Assembly: GCA_905193395.1 (NCBI GenBank)
Contig: CAJJOO010000068.1
Coordinates: 1-7,284, forward strand
Length of the DNA stretch: 7,284 bases
Direction of reading: 5' to 3'
Origin: an uncultured Porphyromonadaceae bacterium
GTDB taxonomy: Bacteria > Bacteroidota > Bacteroidia > Bacteroidales > Muribaculaceae
The notes below the pieces were generated by a model, which saw only the letters and a program-made list of their open reading frames with translations, had not been told where the DNA came from and searched no databases. Of the stretch, positions 1 to 6,787 are shown one piece after another. Each line of letters opens with the position of its first letter. Positions within the stretch are counted from its first letter, which is position 1. Both the position numbers and the translations under genes were made by a program.

Positions 1-518
1 TAGGCGCGTGTACCGCCGAAGTTCTCGGTGTCGGCGTCGCGGCCCGTGGAGATACCGAAGTCGCTCACCAGGTAGTTGAGGTCGTCGTCGAGCATGATGT
101 TGTCGGGCTTGATGTCCTGGTGCACCACATTGTGCAGGTGCAGGAATTCAAGGCCGGCGGCCACGTCGTGAATCAGTTTCACGATGTCGGTCTGCTCGCA
201 GCGGCCCACCATGGAACTTACCGAGCCGTTCTCGCAGTAGGGAAGCACGAGATAGGGCAGACCGTCCACAACCGAGTAGTTGGTAGGCGTCAGCAGGTTC
301 TGGTGGTTGATGTTGTAGACGGTGGTGAACTCTTTCTGAAAGTCCTGACGGCCATAGGAGTCAAGTTCGCCTTCGGCCGAGGAGAATATCTTGATGGCGA
401 CACGCAGGTTGCCGGTCAGGGTGTCCTCGGCGAGCCACACCTGGGCCGAGGCGCCACGTCCGAGCAGGCTCACAAGGCGGTAGCGGTTGTCGAAGACTGT
501 ATTTTCTGCTAAGTACAT
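1..518 (-). CDS. Ser/Thr protein kinase, N-terminal part (runs off left edge)
   Basis: Hanks-type Ser/Thr kinase, expected to phosphorylate proteins from ATP in the cytosol. It starts at the ATG whose complement is 516-518; 172 codons are visible before the window ends. Seen: glycine loop LGRGASAQVW (residues 19-28, third glycine replaced by Ala25), the VAIK lysine Lys43, catalytic loop HQDIKPDN (133-140, catalytic Asp135, Asn140), DFG at 153-155, and GGT at 168-170 just before the expected APE motif, which is lost at the edge. The HRD arginine is Gln134, so this is a non-RD kinase. The C-lobe and anything after it (membrane helix, sensor domain) cannot be seen. It is the last visible gene of the operon, 42 bases after the tail-anchored FHA gene. 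The family call is firm; substrates are unknown, though the operon's FHA proteins are natural candidates. Confidence 0.93.
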   Translation of the reverse strand, partial: MYLAENTVFDNRYRLVSLLGRGASAQVWLAEDTLTGNLRVAIKIFSSAEGELDSYGRQDFQKEFTTVYNINHQNLLTPTNYSVVDGLPYLVLPYCENGSVSSMVGRCEQTDIVKLIHDVAAGLEFLHLHNVVHQDIKPDNIMLDDDLNYLVSDFGISTGRDADTENFGGTRA

Positions 519-560
519 TTGTGTATGGGGTGTAAAGTCGCCCGCAGGCGGGTCTGCTGT

Positions 561-1373
561 TTAAAGGATGTTTTTTACAACGTCGTCGAAGACGGTGAAG
601 GCCAGGATAGCCATGACGGCGACGAACACGGCGGCGGCAATTCCGATTTTTTTCACGGGCCACTCGCGTTTTACGCGTGATGCACCGGAGGAGCGACGCT
701 TGCCGGCCTTGGCTTTCTTGTTTTTCTTCTTCGAGGCTTTGTCGCCGCTCAGAACTACGGTCCCATTGTCCTCCGCAGCATCGTCGGCTACGGTTCCGGC
801 GCCGGCAGCGGGGGTGCCGATACCGCTGTTGTGGGCGTCGGAAGTCATGCGGGCCAGTTTGGCCGAGTCAAAGCGCTCGGTGCCGTGGCTGTCGGCGCCC
901 ATCTCGGGGTCGGCCGTGTTGCGGGCGAAATCGGCCATGTTGAAGCGTTCCGTGCCGCGTACCGGGGCCTTTTCGGGCTCGGTTTCGGGCTGCGGCCGGG
1001 CCGAAAGTTCGGGTTCCGGTTCGGCTTGAGGAACGTCGGCTGCGGCAGCGTTCTGAGCCGGGTCGTAACGGCGCGTGCGGCGTTCGTCGCCGGCCGGGGC
1101 CTGGGCGGACAGTTCGGGGAAATAGCGCAGCACTATCTTCCAGTCCAGAGGAAATTTGTCGGCCAGACGCACGGTGTCGCCTGGGTTGATTTCCACTGTC
1201 CGGCCGTTGATTTCGCGGCCGTTGATGATTGTACCGTTTGAACTGTGGTCGGCCAGCATCAGCCGTCCTTCTTCGATGAATATGTCGGCGTGGTTGTTGC
1301 TGACAGTGTCAAAAAACTCGCCGACCACAATTGTGCACTCGGGCGAGCGGCCTATGGTGATTCTTTGTGACAT
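561..1373 (-). CDS. Tail-anchored FHA-domain protein with repeated TERF motifs
   Basis: A 270-residue protein whose FHA domain should read phosphothreonine in the cytosol. The FHA domain spans about 3-84: IGR at 7-9, SNNHAD at 25-30 (the Ser and His positions of the usual SxxH motif), and SSNGTIING at 44-52. A linker rich in Ala, Pro and Glu follows (90-138). Next come two copies of a 16-residue motif starting GTERF (140-155 and 164-179), a Lys/Arg-rich stretch (212-242) and one C-terminal hydrophobic helix (about 243-262) ending close to the C-terminus. This suggests a tail anchor with the body in the cytosol, agreeing with the positive-inside rule. The frame stays open far upstream into the phosphatase gene, but MSQRIT is the right start: the FHA fold begins at once and it lies 20 bases after the upstream stop. 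By analogy with GarA-type proteins it could be both kinase substrate and reader; that is inference. Confidence 0.9.
   Translation of the reverse strand: MSQRITIGRSPECTIVVGEFFDTVSNNHADIFIEEGRLMLADHSSNGTIINGREINGRTVEINPGDTVRLADKFPLDWKIVLRYFPELSAQAPAGDERRTRRYDPAQNAAAADVPQAEPEPELSARPQPETEPEKAPVRGTERFNMADFARNTADPEMGADSHGTERFDSAKLARMTSDAHNSGIGTPAAGAGTVADDAAEDNGTVVLSGDKASKKKNKKAKAGKRRSSGASRVKREWPVKKIGIAAAVFVAVMAILAFTVFDDVVKNIL
837..956 (-). repeat. Two 16-residue coding repeats (GTERFxxAxxARxTxD)
   Basis: Within the tail-anchored FHA protein, residues 140-155 and 164-179 align without gaps and share 10 of 16 positions: G, T, E, R, F, A, A, R, T, D. An 8-residue spacer separates them. A weaker third copy may lie at residues 99-110 (TRRYDPA, coding bases about 1044-1079). 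Each copy has one or two threonines in a charged setting, so they could be phosphoacceptor or docking motifs; that function is inferred. Confidence 0.7.
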
Positions 1374-1393
1374 TATTCTGTTGGTTCTATCGG

Positions 1394-2836
1394 TTAATGT
1401 TGGGGCTGCTGTACGGGAGTCAGACTCTGGTTGGCGCCGGGAGTGGGGGGCGTTTCTGTGGGTGGTGTGCCCTGGCCGCCGGTGGAGTTCCCGCCGCCAT
1501 TGGGTTTGTTTGACTGTTGGACGCTTCCTCCATTGGTCTCTGTGGTTTCGCCCTTGCCATCGTCCCCTGCCGCTTGCTGCTGTCCCTGTGACTGCTGCCC
1601 GGTGGCCTGGATGGCTTTGGGGTTGGGCGCGCCGGAATGGCGTGTTGCCGAGGGCATTGCAGGCATGGGCGTACCGGTGTTGGCGGGAGCGGCCGTGGCA
1701 GGTGCGCCCGCGGGCTGAGGCTCCGCAGTGGCTTCCGGAACGCTTGTTTCCGGTGTGGGAACGGTGGTTTGGTCCGGAGTGGCTTCGGCTTCTGGAACCT
1801 TGGCGTTGCCCTTGAATACCAGGAAATAGACCGCTGCGAAGATTGCTGCTGCGGCAACGAATCCTACAAGCGCCCAAACCCATGCTGGGGTGCCTTTTTT
1901 GCCGCTTGCGGGCTTGTTTTCGCCGGGTTTCACGGTGGGTGTCTTTTCCGGGGCCGGTGCTTCGGCTGCGGGGGCCTGGTTCTGGCCGGGGACGCGGTCG
2001 GGGGTGGCTTTCTGTCCGCCGCTGATGATGCGTGCGGCCGCTACGGTCACGTTGTCGTTGCCACCGGCGCGCAGGGCGGCGGTGATCAGGTGGTCGACAC
2101 ATTCGTTCATGTCTTCGGTGCCGGCTTTCAGAATCTGTGTGATGTCGCGGTCGCGCAGCATGCCGCTGAGACCGTCGGAGCAGAGCAGAATCACATCGCC
2201 GTCGCACAGGGGCTGGGGCTTGGCCGGGCAGTCGGGTACGGCCTTGGTGTCGGCATCGCACAGACAGCGGGTGATGACGTTGCTCTGTGGATAGTCAAAG
2301 GCTTGTTCCTCGGTGATTTTACCGGCGTCGACCAGTGTCTGGACATAGGAGTGGTCTTTTGACACCTGGAAAAGTCCGTTTGCGGGATTGAAGATATATG
2401 CTCGCGAGTCACCGCACCAGCACACGTGGCACAGTCCGTCGATGAGCCACGCCATGACGATGGTTGTGCCCATGCCGCGGGTCTCGTCGGTCGAGGCCTT
2501 TTTGATGCGCTGGTCGGCCTGGACCACTACCTCCTTCATGTATTTTTCGATAGTAGTGGAATTCTTTGTCACCTCGGGGGTGAGTCTGTCGGCGGCAAAG
2601 AATTCGCGGACTGTGTTGATGGCGATGTCAGAGGCCACTTCACCGGCGTTCATGCCGCCCATACCGTCTGCCACGACAAGAAGGGCGCCCTTTTCGCCGA
2701 GGTCGTAAGTTTCATTGTTGACCCATCCCATGGAGGCGCGCGAAAGGTCGGCGGCGGCCTGCAGGTTGTCCTCGTTGTTCGAGCGCACGCAGCCGGGGTC
2801 GGTCTTGGCGGCTATGCTGAATTTGATTGTTGACAT
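1394..2836 (-). CDS. PP2C-family Ser/Thr phosphatase with membrane helix and exported tail
   Basis: A metal-dependent protein phosphatase (PPM/PP2C) of 480 residues that should remove phosphate from Ser/Thr in the cytosol, opposing the operon's kinases. Catalytic domain about 5-272: CVRSNNEDN (16-24; Arg18 likely contacts phosphate, Asp23 lies in the ED motif), VVADGMGGMN (54-63, metal ligand Asp57), RGMGTT (120-125), CWCGDSRAY (139-147), LLCSDGLSG (217-225, Asp221) and GGNDNVT (258-264, Asp261). All core metal-binding motifs are present, so it should be active. A Pro/Ala/Glu/Lys linker (275-315) leads to one transmembrane helix (about 318-341). The 135-residue tail, rich in Pro, Thr, Ala, Gly and Gln, has no fold I recognise. 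Topology is probably N-in, with the tail outside. The tail may be a spacer or a cell-wall-facing segment. It sits between the secreted-protein gene and the FHA gene, with spacers of 42 and 20 bases. Confidence 0.95.
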   Translation of the reverse strand: MSTIKFSIAAKTDPGCVRSNNEDNLQAAADLSRASMGWVNNETYDLGEKGALLVVADGMGGMNAGEVASDIAINTVREFFAADRLTPEVTKNSTTIEKYMKEVVVQADQRIKKASTDETRGMGTTIVMAWLIDGLCHVCWCGDSRAYIFNPANGLFQVSKDHSYVQTLVDAGKITEEQAFDYPQSNVITRCLCDADTKAVPDCPAKPQPLCDGDVILLCSDGLSGMLRDRDITQILKAGTEDMNECVDHLITAALRAGGNDNVTVAAARIISGGQKATPDRVPGQNQAPAAEAPAPEKTPTVKPGENKPASGKKGTPAWVWALVGFVAAAAIFAAVYFLVFKGNAKVPEAEATPDQTTVPTPETSVPEATAEPQPAGAPATAAPANTGTPMPAMPSATRHSGAPNPKAIQATGQQSQGQQQAAGDDGKGETTETNGGSVQQSNKPNGGGNSTGGQGTPPTETPPTPGANQSLTPVQQPQH

Positions 2837-2878
2837 TTATATAATGTTAGGCGGGTGTGTTTGAAGATCTTGATGTGC

Positions 2879-3775
2879 TTATTCTCCGGCCGAGGGCAGG
2901 GGCGCATGGGCGGCAGGCTGTTCTTCCGGAGGAAGCACCGGCGTGATGCCGTTGTTGAAGATGGCGGGGCGGGTAACCGAGGCGCGGGCTATCACCCATT
3001 TGTCGGTTTCGCCGGCAGGCACGATGAAGCCGCCCACCTTGAAGACCACCGTGCCATTACCCGGATACTCGGGCACCAGGAAGATACCGCCGATGGCGGG
3101 GCTTTTGGTGAAGGAGCGGTTGGTGACGGGTACCGTGCACTCCGAGGGCGAGAAATTGGCTGTGCAAGGCGAGAATTTCATGTTCACGTCGGCGTTGCCG
3201 AGGCTCAGCGGGCTGGCCAGTTCATTGTAGAACCACACGGCGATACCCGAAACCGGGCGGTCGTATGCAACACATTCCAGGGTCTGCGAGGTCTCGGCGA
3301 TATTGGTCAGGGCCACGAATATGCCGTCGTTACAGTCCAGCGGCTCGGGCAGCGAGCCATCCATGAACGTGAGGGGCTTGAAATCGGCCTTCTCTTCCAG
3401 CGGACTGAACATTGTCGACGATATGTAGGGCTGATACTGCTCGTTGTCGAGATAGGGGGCATAGTTGCGGTCGCTCTTCCATGGTTCGACGGCCCGGGCA
3501 GCCAGCACGGTGCCGGCGGTGGTGTTTACGGCCACCGAATATGAGGCGCCGAAAATCGAGTCGCCCTCGAAGCCGTAGAAGTTGGCGAAATCGTAGTCGG
3601 CCACCAGATACGAGGTGCGGACCACAGCCAGGGCCGGGGAGATTGCTTCGCGCACGGTGTTGTAGGCCTTCTCGGCCTCTTTGAACTGGAGTTGCTGGGC
3701 CTTGCTCTGGCCTGCGGCCTGGAAGGTCATTGCCGCTGCTGCGGCCGTTATCGCTATGATATGCAGGGTTTTCAT
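2879..3775 (-). CDS. Secreted protein of unknown function
   Basis: A 298-residue protein that I do not recognise. MKTLHIIAITAAAAAMTFQA looks like a Sec signal peptide, with cleavage probably near residues 21-26, and there is no lipobox cysteine, so a soluble periplasmic location is likely. This start was preferred over an in-frame ATG 26 codons upstream because that extension would precede the signal peptide and overlap the end of the protease gene. The mature part begins with a short charged, helix-prone stretch (24-45). The rest looks beta-rich, with many aromatic residues and GTVV/GIAV-type strands. Four cysteines (148, 168, 204, 213) could form disulfides. The C-terminus (279-298) is Pro/Ala-rich and disordered-looking. 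Lying between the protease fusion (35-base gap) and the phosphatase (42-base gap), it may be a partner, inhibitor or substrate of the protease; this is context only. Confidence 0.8.
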   Translation of the reverse strand: MKTLHIIAITAAAAAMTFQAAGQSKAQQLQFKEAEKAYNTVREAISPALAVVRTSYLVADYDFANFYGFEGDSIFGASYSVAVNTTAGTVLAARAVEPWKSDRNYAPYLDNEQYQPYISSTMFSPLEEKADFKPLTFMDGSLPEPLDCNDGIFVALTNIAETSQTLECVAYDRPVSGIAVWFYNELASPLSLGNADVNMKFSPCTANFSPSECTVPVTNRSFTKSPAIGGIFLVPEYPGNGTVVFKVGGFIVPAGETDKWVIARASVTRPAIFNNGITPVLPPEEQPAAHAPLPSAGE

Positions 3776-3810
3776 GTGGGTATTATGCCGGTGATGAATT
3801 ATGTGTGTTT

Positions 3811-5391
3811 TTACTTGTCGATAGCCGAGATGGGCACTGCGCGCGAACGCCATTTTGCCGTCACGGAGGTGCCGTCGCCGCGGGCACCGAGACGTTCGGT
3901 ACCCGAGAGGATGCCTACGACCACGGGTTGGCCGTCGCGCGAGGCAAATACGGGACCGCCCGAGTTGCCGTGGTCAACATCGTCGTTGGCCAGCAGGATG
4001 ATGCCGTCGTAAAGGCCGGCCTGGCCTACGGACGACTCCGAATAGTTGGGCGTCACGTGGCCTGTCTGCGAGAATTCCTCGGTACCGACGCTGCGGGGGA
4101 AGCCCAGGATGTGGAGACGTGTGCCGGCGCCGAGGTTCGACGACCATTCGGGGTCGAATTTCAGGCCGCCGCTGCGGCCGGTCTGGAAGTAGGCCCAGTC
4201 GTCGCTGCCAACCATTGTGGTGCTGTATTTGACGGGAAGTTGAATCTGCTCGCCGCTCTCGTCGGTGAATTCGACGGTGGAGTTGACATAGCGGGTATAG
4301 CCCCATTCCCATGGCGAGGACGAGGGCGAGTATTCCAGTTTGATGCGGTCACCGCTGCCGCTGATACCCACCAGCACGTAGGAAAGTGATTCGGGGTGGA
4401 AATAGTGGAGCGAGTTGAGCATGGCCGTGGCAGGGTCGCCGTCGAAGTCGCCGTCGTGGTTATAGCCCATGTCGACGCAATGCTTTGCGGTGACGAAGCG
4501 GCCGTCGCTCAGCAGGAAGCCTGTGCCGGAGAAACCGAACTGGTATTCGCCGTCGAGATAGACGCCCACCAGGATATAGTAGATGTTTTTCGAGACTTCG
4601 GCAAAGGATTCGGGGGCGGGACTCATCCGCGCGGTGGCGGCGCGTGCGGCGGCCTGGGCGCGGCGGGCCATAGCCTCGACGTTCTTAACGCTCAGGGCGT
4701 TGGCGGCCACGGCCTCGTTGGTACGCAGCAGTTCGCGGCCCAGCGAGTCGGCCACATGGCTGTTGTGGGCGTTCTTCTCGATTTCGGCGGCAAGCATCTG
4801 CGACTGGCTCTGCACGTCGTCGGCCACACGGTTGACGAAGAAACCGATGTAGACCAGTGCGGCGACAGCCAGCACCAGAACGCCGGCCATGGCCAGCATG
4901 CCGTATTTGTAAGGTTTCAGGGCCTGCTGGCGGAATAGGTTAAGGCGCTGGGTGAAGTTGATGGAACCCATGTTGGCCTTGTTGCCCGAGGGGATGACGA
5001 AGCGCAGTTTGGGGCCGTTGACCGATAACTGGATTTCGTCGCCGTTCTGCAGGTACCATTCGGTGTTGACCTTGCGGCCGTTGAGCAGGGTTGAGTTGGT
5101 CTGCGAGATCTGCACCAGTTTCCAGTTGTCGCCGTCGCGCACGATTGCGGCGTGGCGGCGCGATACGGTCTTAAAACTCTCGTCGAAGCGCACCTGGCAG
5201 CGCGGGTCGCGGCCGATCTCGATGTTGTCGACGATGATTTTCTGGGCCTCGCCCATCTGGTGGAACTTCGATGTGACGCAGTGTTCGAGTATGAAGTAGG
5301 TCTTGTCGGACGGGTTCATCAGCGAACTCATGCCGGCGCCTACTGTCTTGGTGAATTGGCCGGAGAGGGGCCGTGTAGCATTTGATGCCAT
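3811..5391 (-). CDS. FHA - transmembrane - coiled-coil - trypsin-like serine protease fusion
   Basis: A 526-residue single-pass membrane protein. FHA domain about 52-134: IGR at 59-61, SRRHA at 77-81, NSTLLNG at 99-105. One transmembrane helix lies at about 163-186, after Lys159/Lys162, so the FHA domain should be cytosolic and the rest periplasmic. Residues 188-256 are Ala/Gln/Glu-rich and probably a coiled-coil stalk. The protease domain (about 262-524) has the chymotrypsin-fold (S1) signature: SGTGFLL (288-294), TAKHC with His304, Asp397 or Asp398 in SDDWA, and GNSGGPVF with Ser477. The triad therefore appears complete and the enzyme probably active. TAKHC instead of the common TAAHC is minor. 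DGDFDGD (313-319) resembles a Ca-binding loop. M21 and M25 are alternative starts; M1 is kept because no better signal favours the others. It lies 45 bases after the kinase-FHA gene, which suggests its FHA domain reads a phosphoprotein made by that kinase. Confidence 0.93.
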   Translation of the reverse strand: MASNATRPLSGQFTKTVGAGMSSLMNPSDKTYFILEHCVTSKFHQMGEAQKIIVDNIEIGRDPRCQVRFDESFKTVSRRHAAIVRDGDNWKLVQISQTNSTLLNGRKVNTEWYLQNGDEIQLSVNGPKLRFVIPSGNKANMGSINFTQRLNLFRQQALKPYKYGMLAMAGVLVLAVAALVYIGFFVNRVADDVQSQSQMLAAEIEKNAHNSHVADSLGRELLRTNEAVAANALSVKNVEAMARRAQAAARAATARMSPAPESFAEVSKNIYYILVGVYLDGEYQFGFSGTGFLLSDGRFVTAKHCVDMGYNHDGDFDGDPATAMLNSLHYFHPESLSYVLVGISGSGDRIKLEYSPSSSPWEWGYTRYVNSTVEFTDESGEQIQLPVKYSTTMVGSDDWAYFQTGRSGGLKFDPEWSSNLGAGTRLHILGFPRSVGTEEFSQTGHVTPNYSESSVGQAGLYDGIILLANDDVDHGNSGGPVFASRDGQPVVVGILSGTERLGARGDGTSVTAKWRSRAVPISAIDK

Positions 5392-5436
5392 TTGGTAGAA
5401 ATGTTGTTTTGTTGATTGCGTTTATAAATAGAGACC

Positions 5437-6747
5437 TCAATAGCCCTCGGCGCGTAGTTTTACGTCGCCCACCGAGATGATGTCGCCCGGCTGTATGGTC
5501 AGGCCGTCGGTGGTGGCTTCGGTCGAATTGACGAATGTACCGTTTGTGGAGCGTTTCCAGTAATTAGAGCCTGTGCCCATCACCCACTGTCCGTCGCGGA
5601 CCACCCAGCATCCGATGCCGTAGTCCAGTTCGAAGGTGCAGTGGTGGCGCGACAGATATGCCGTCATGGTCTCGCGCAGGTTGATGTCGTTCGACACGGC
5701 ATTGTCGGCGCGGCCCAGGGTGAGGATGGCACAGTCGTCGTGTAGCATGTCGTCCAGGCGGTATACGCGGCCGTATTCCTCGCCCTGCATCACGCGCAGC
5801 AGCAGGCCGTTGACGATTTTGGTGTTGAAGTCGGGCACGTTTTGCGCGCGTCCGGGGTTGCGCCCGGCGTCGGGCACCAGACCCAGGGCGGCGTCGGCGT
5901 TCTGCAGGCGCTCAGTATATTTGGGTTTCAGACAGCCGTCGATGAGGGGCATCCATTCATTGCCGCGCGGAGTGGCCAGCAGCGTGTCGCGGTCCCACTG
6001 GCCCAGACGGCCTCGCTCGGTGTAGGGGCGCAGGTCGCGTTCATTTTCGAGGGGGCCGAAAGGCATGTGGCCGCCGGTGATGAGTTGGTACTTCATCACG
6101 CCGAACGAGAAGATGTCGGTCGTCGGCAGCACCGTGGCGTCGCGCTCGGGGTGAATCTGCTCGGGCGGCATGTAGGCATAGGTGCCGAAAATTTGCTGCG
6201 GGCGTCCCATCAGGTTGCGCTTGGTCATGCGGTTGTTGCGGTCACCGGCGATGCCGAAGTCGGTCAGGGCATAGGTGCCGTCGGCCTTGCGGAGCACGTT
6301 TTCGGGCTTGAGGTCGCGGTGTACCTTGCCCGAGGCGTGCAGGGCGCGGAGACCCGAAAGCACGTCGACGGCCACGCGGCTGTGGGGCAGACTGCTCCGG
6401 CAGGCCAGCGAGATGAGGTCGCCGTCTGGACAGAACTCCATCACGATGAAGGGGTTGCCCTTGATGAAACCGTGGTCAAGCGAGTGGACGAGGTATGGCG
6501 AGTTGATGCGTCCGGTGGTGAATTCCATTTCGAAGCGCTTGACGAGTTGCTCGCGCACCTTGTCGTCCTGCACTTCCCACAGACGCAGCAGTTTGATTGC
6601 ATATTGCATGCCGTCGCTGCCCCCGGCCAGATATACGGAGCCGAACGAGCCCTCGCCCAGGGGCTTGGTGATGCGGTATCGGCCTCCGATGGTGTCGCCG
6701 GGATTCAGACGGATTGGCTGCGAGATGATTCTTGGGGAGATTGCCAT
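5437..6747 (-). CDS. Ser/Thr protein kinase with C-terminal FHA domain
   Basis: A complete 436-residue kinase-reader fusion, with no membrane helix, so cytosolic. Kinase domain about 22-290: glycine loop GEGSFGSVYL (31-40), AIK with Lys52, HRDLKPEN (143-150; catalytic Asp145), DFG (163-165), activation segment with Thr175 and Thr189, YMPPEQ as the APE motif (192-197), Asp211 of the F helix, and Arg280 near the end. All catalytic residues are present and it is an RD kinase, so control by activation-loop phosphorylation is plausible. The linker (291-315) is Pro/Asn/Arg-rich. FHA domain about 316-434: LGR (344-346), SRHH (366-369) and STNGTFVNS (400-408), all consistent with a working phosphothreonine site. 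The FHA domain may bind the autophosphorylated kinase or recruit substrates. The start codon follows a 40-base spacer after the small FHA gene. Confidence 0.96.
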   Translation of the reverse strand: MAISPRIISQPIRLNPGDTIGGRYRITKPLGEGSFGSVYLAGGSDGMQYAIKLLRLWEVQDDKVREQLVKRFEMEFTTGRINSPYLVHSLDHGFIKGNPFIVMEFCPDGDLISLACRSSLPHSRVAVDVLSGLRALHASGKVHRDLKPENVLRKADGTYALTDFGIAGDRNNRMTKRNLMGRPQQIFGTYAYMPPEQIHPERDATVLPTTDIFSFGVMKYQLITGGHMPFGPLENERDLRPYTERGRLGQWDRDTLLATPRGNEWMPLIDGCLKPKYTERLQNADAALGLVPDAGRNPGRAQNVPDFNTKIVNGLLLRVMQGEEYGRVYRLDDMLHDDCAILTLGRADNAVSNDINLRETMTAYLSRHHCTFELDYGIGCWVVRDGQWVMGTGSNYWKRSTNGTFVNSTEATTDGLTIQPGDIISVGDVKLRAEGY

Positions 6748-6787
6748 GCTGGATGGAAAGAGAATGTGGAGAGCGGATTGACAGGCG

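Noticed and set aside
541..552. Short GC-rich inverted repeat (CCCG, 4-base loop, CGGG) between the FHA gene and the second kinase
   Set aside because: Only four pairs and no following T tract in the direction of transcription; it may be chance in GC-rich DNA, so I do not call a terminator.
1374..2261. Open frame extending the tail-anchored FHA gene 296 codons upstream on the minus strand
   Set aside because: It lies wholly inside the PP2C gene in another frame, reads as Arg/His/Pro-rich nonsense, and the FHA domain starts directly at MSQRIT.
2855..3544. Long plus-strand open frame antisense to the secreted-protein gene
   Set aside because: GC-rich DNA leaves many stop-free antisense frames; the translation has no recognisable domain and the minus-strand protein has a clear signal peptide.
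3776..3853. Upstream ATG adding 26 residues to the secreted protein
   Set aside because: It would overlap the end of the protease gene and bury the signal peptide behind a charged extension.
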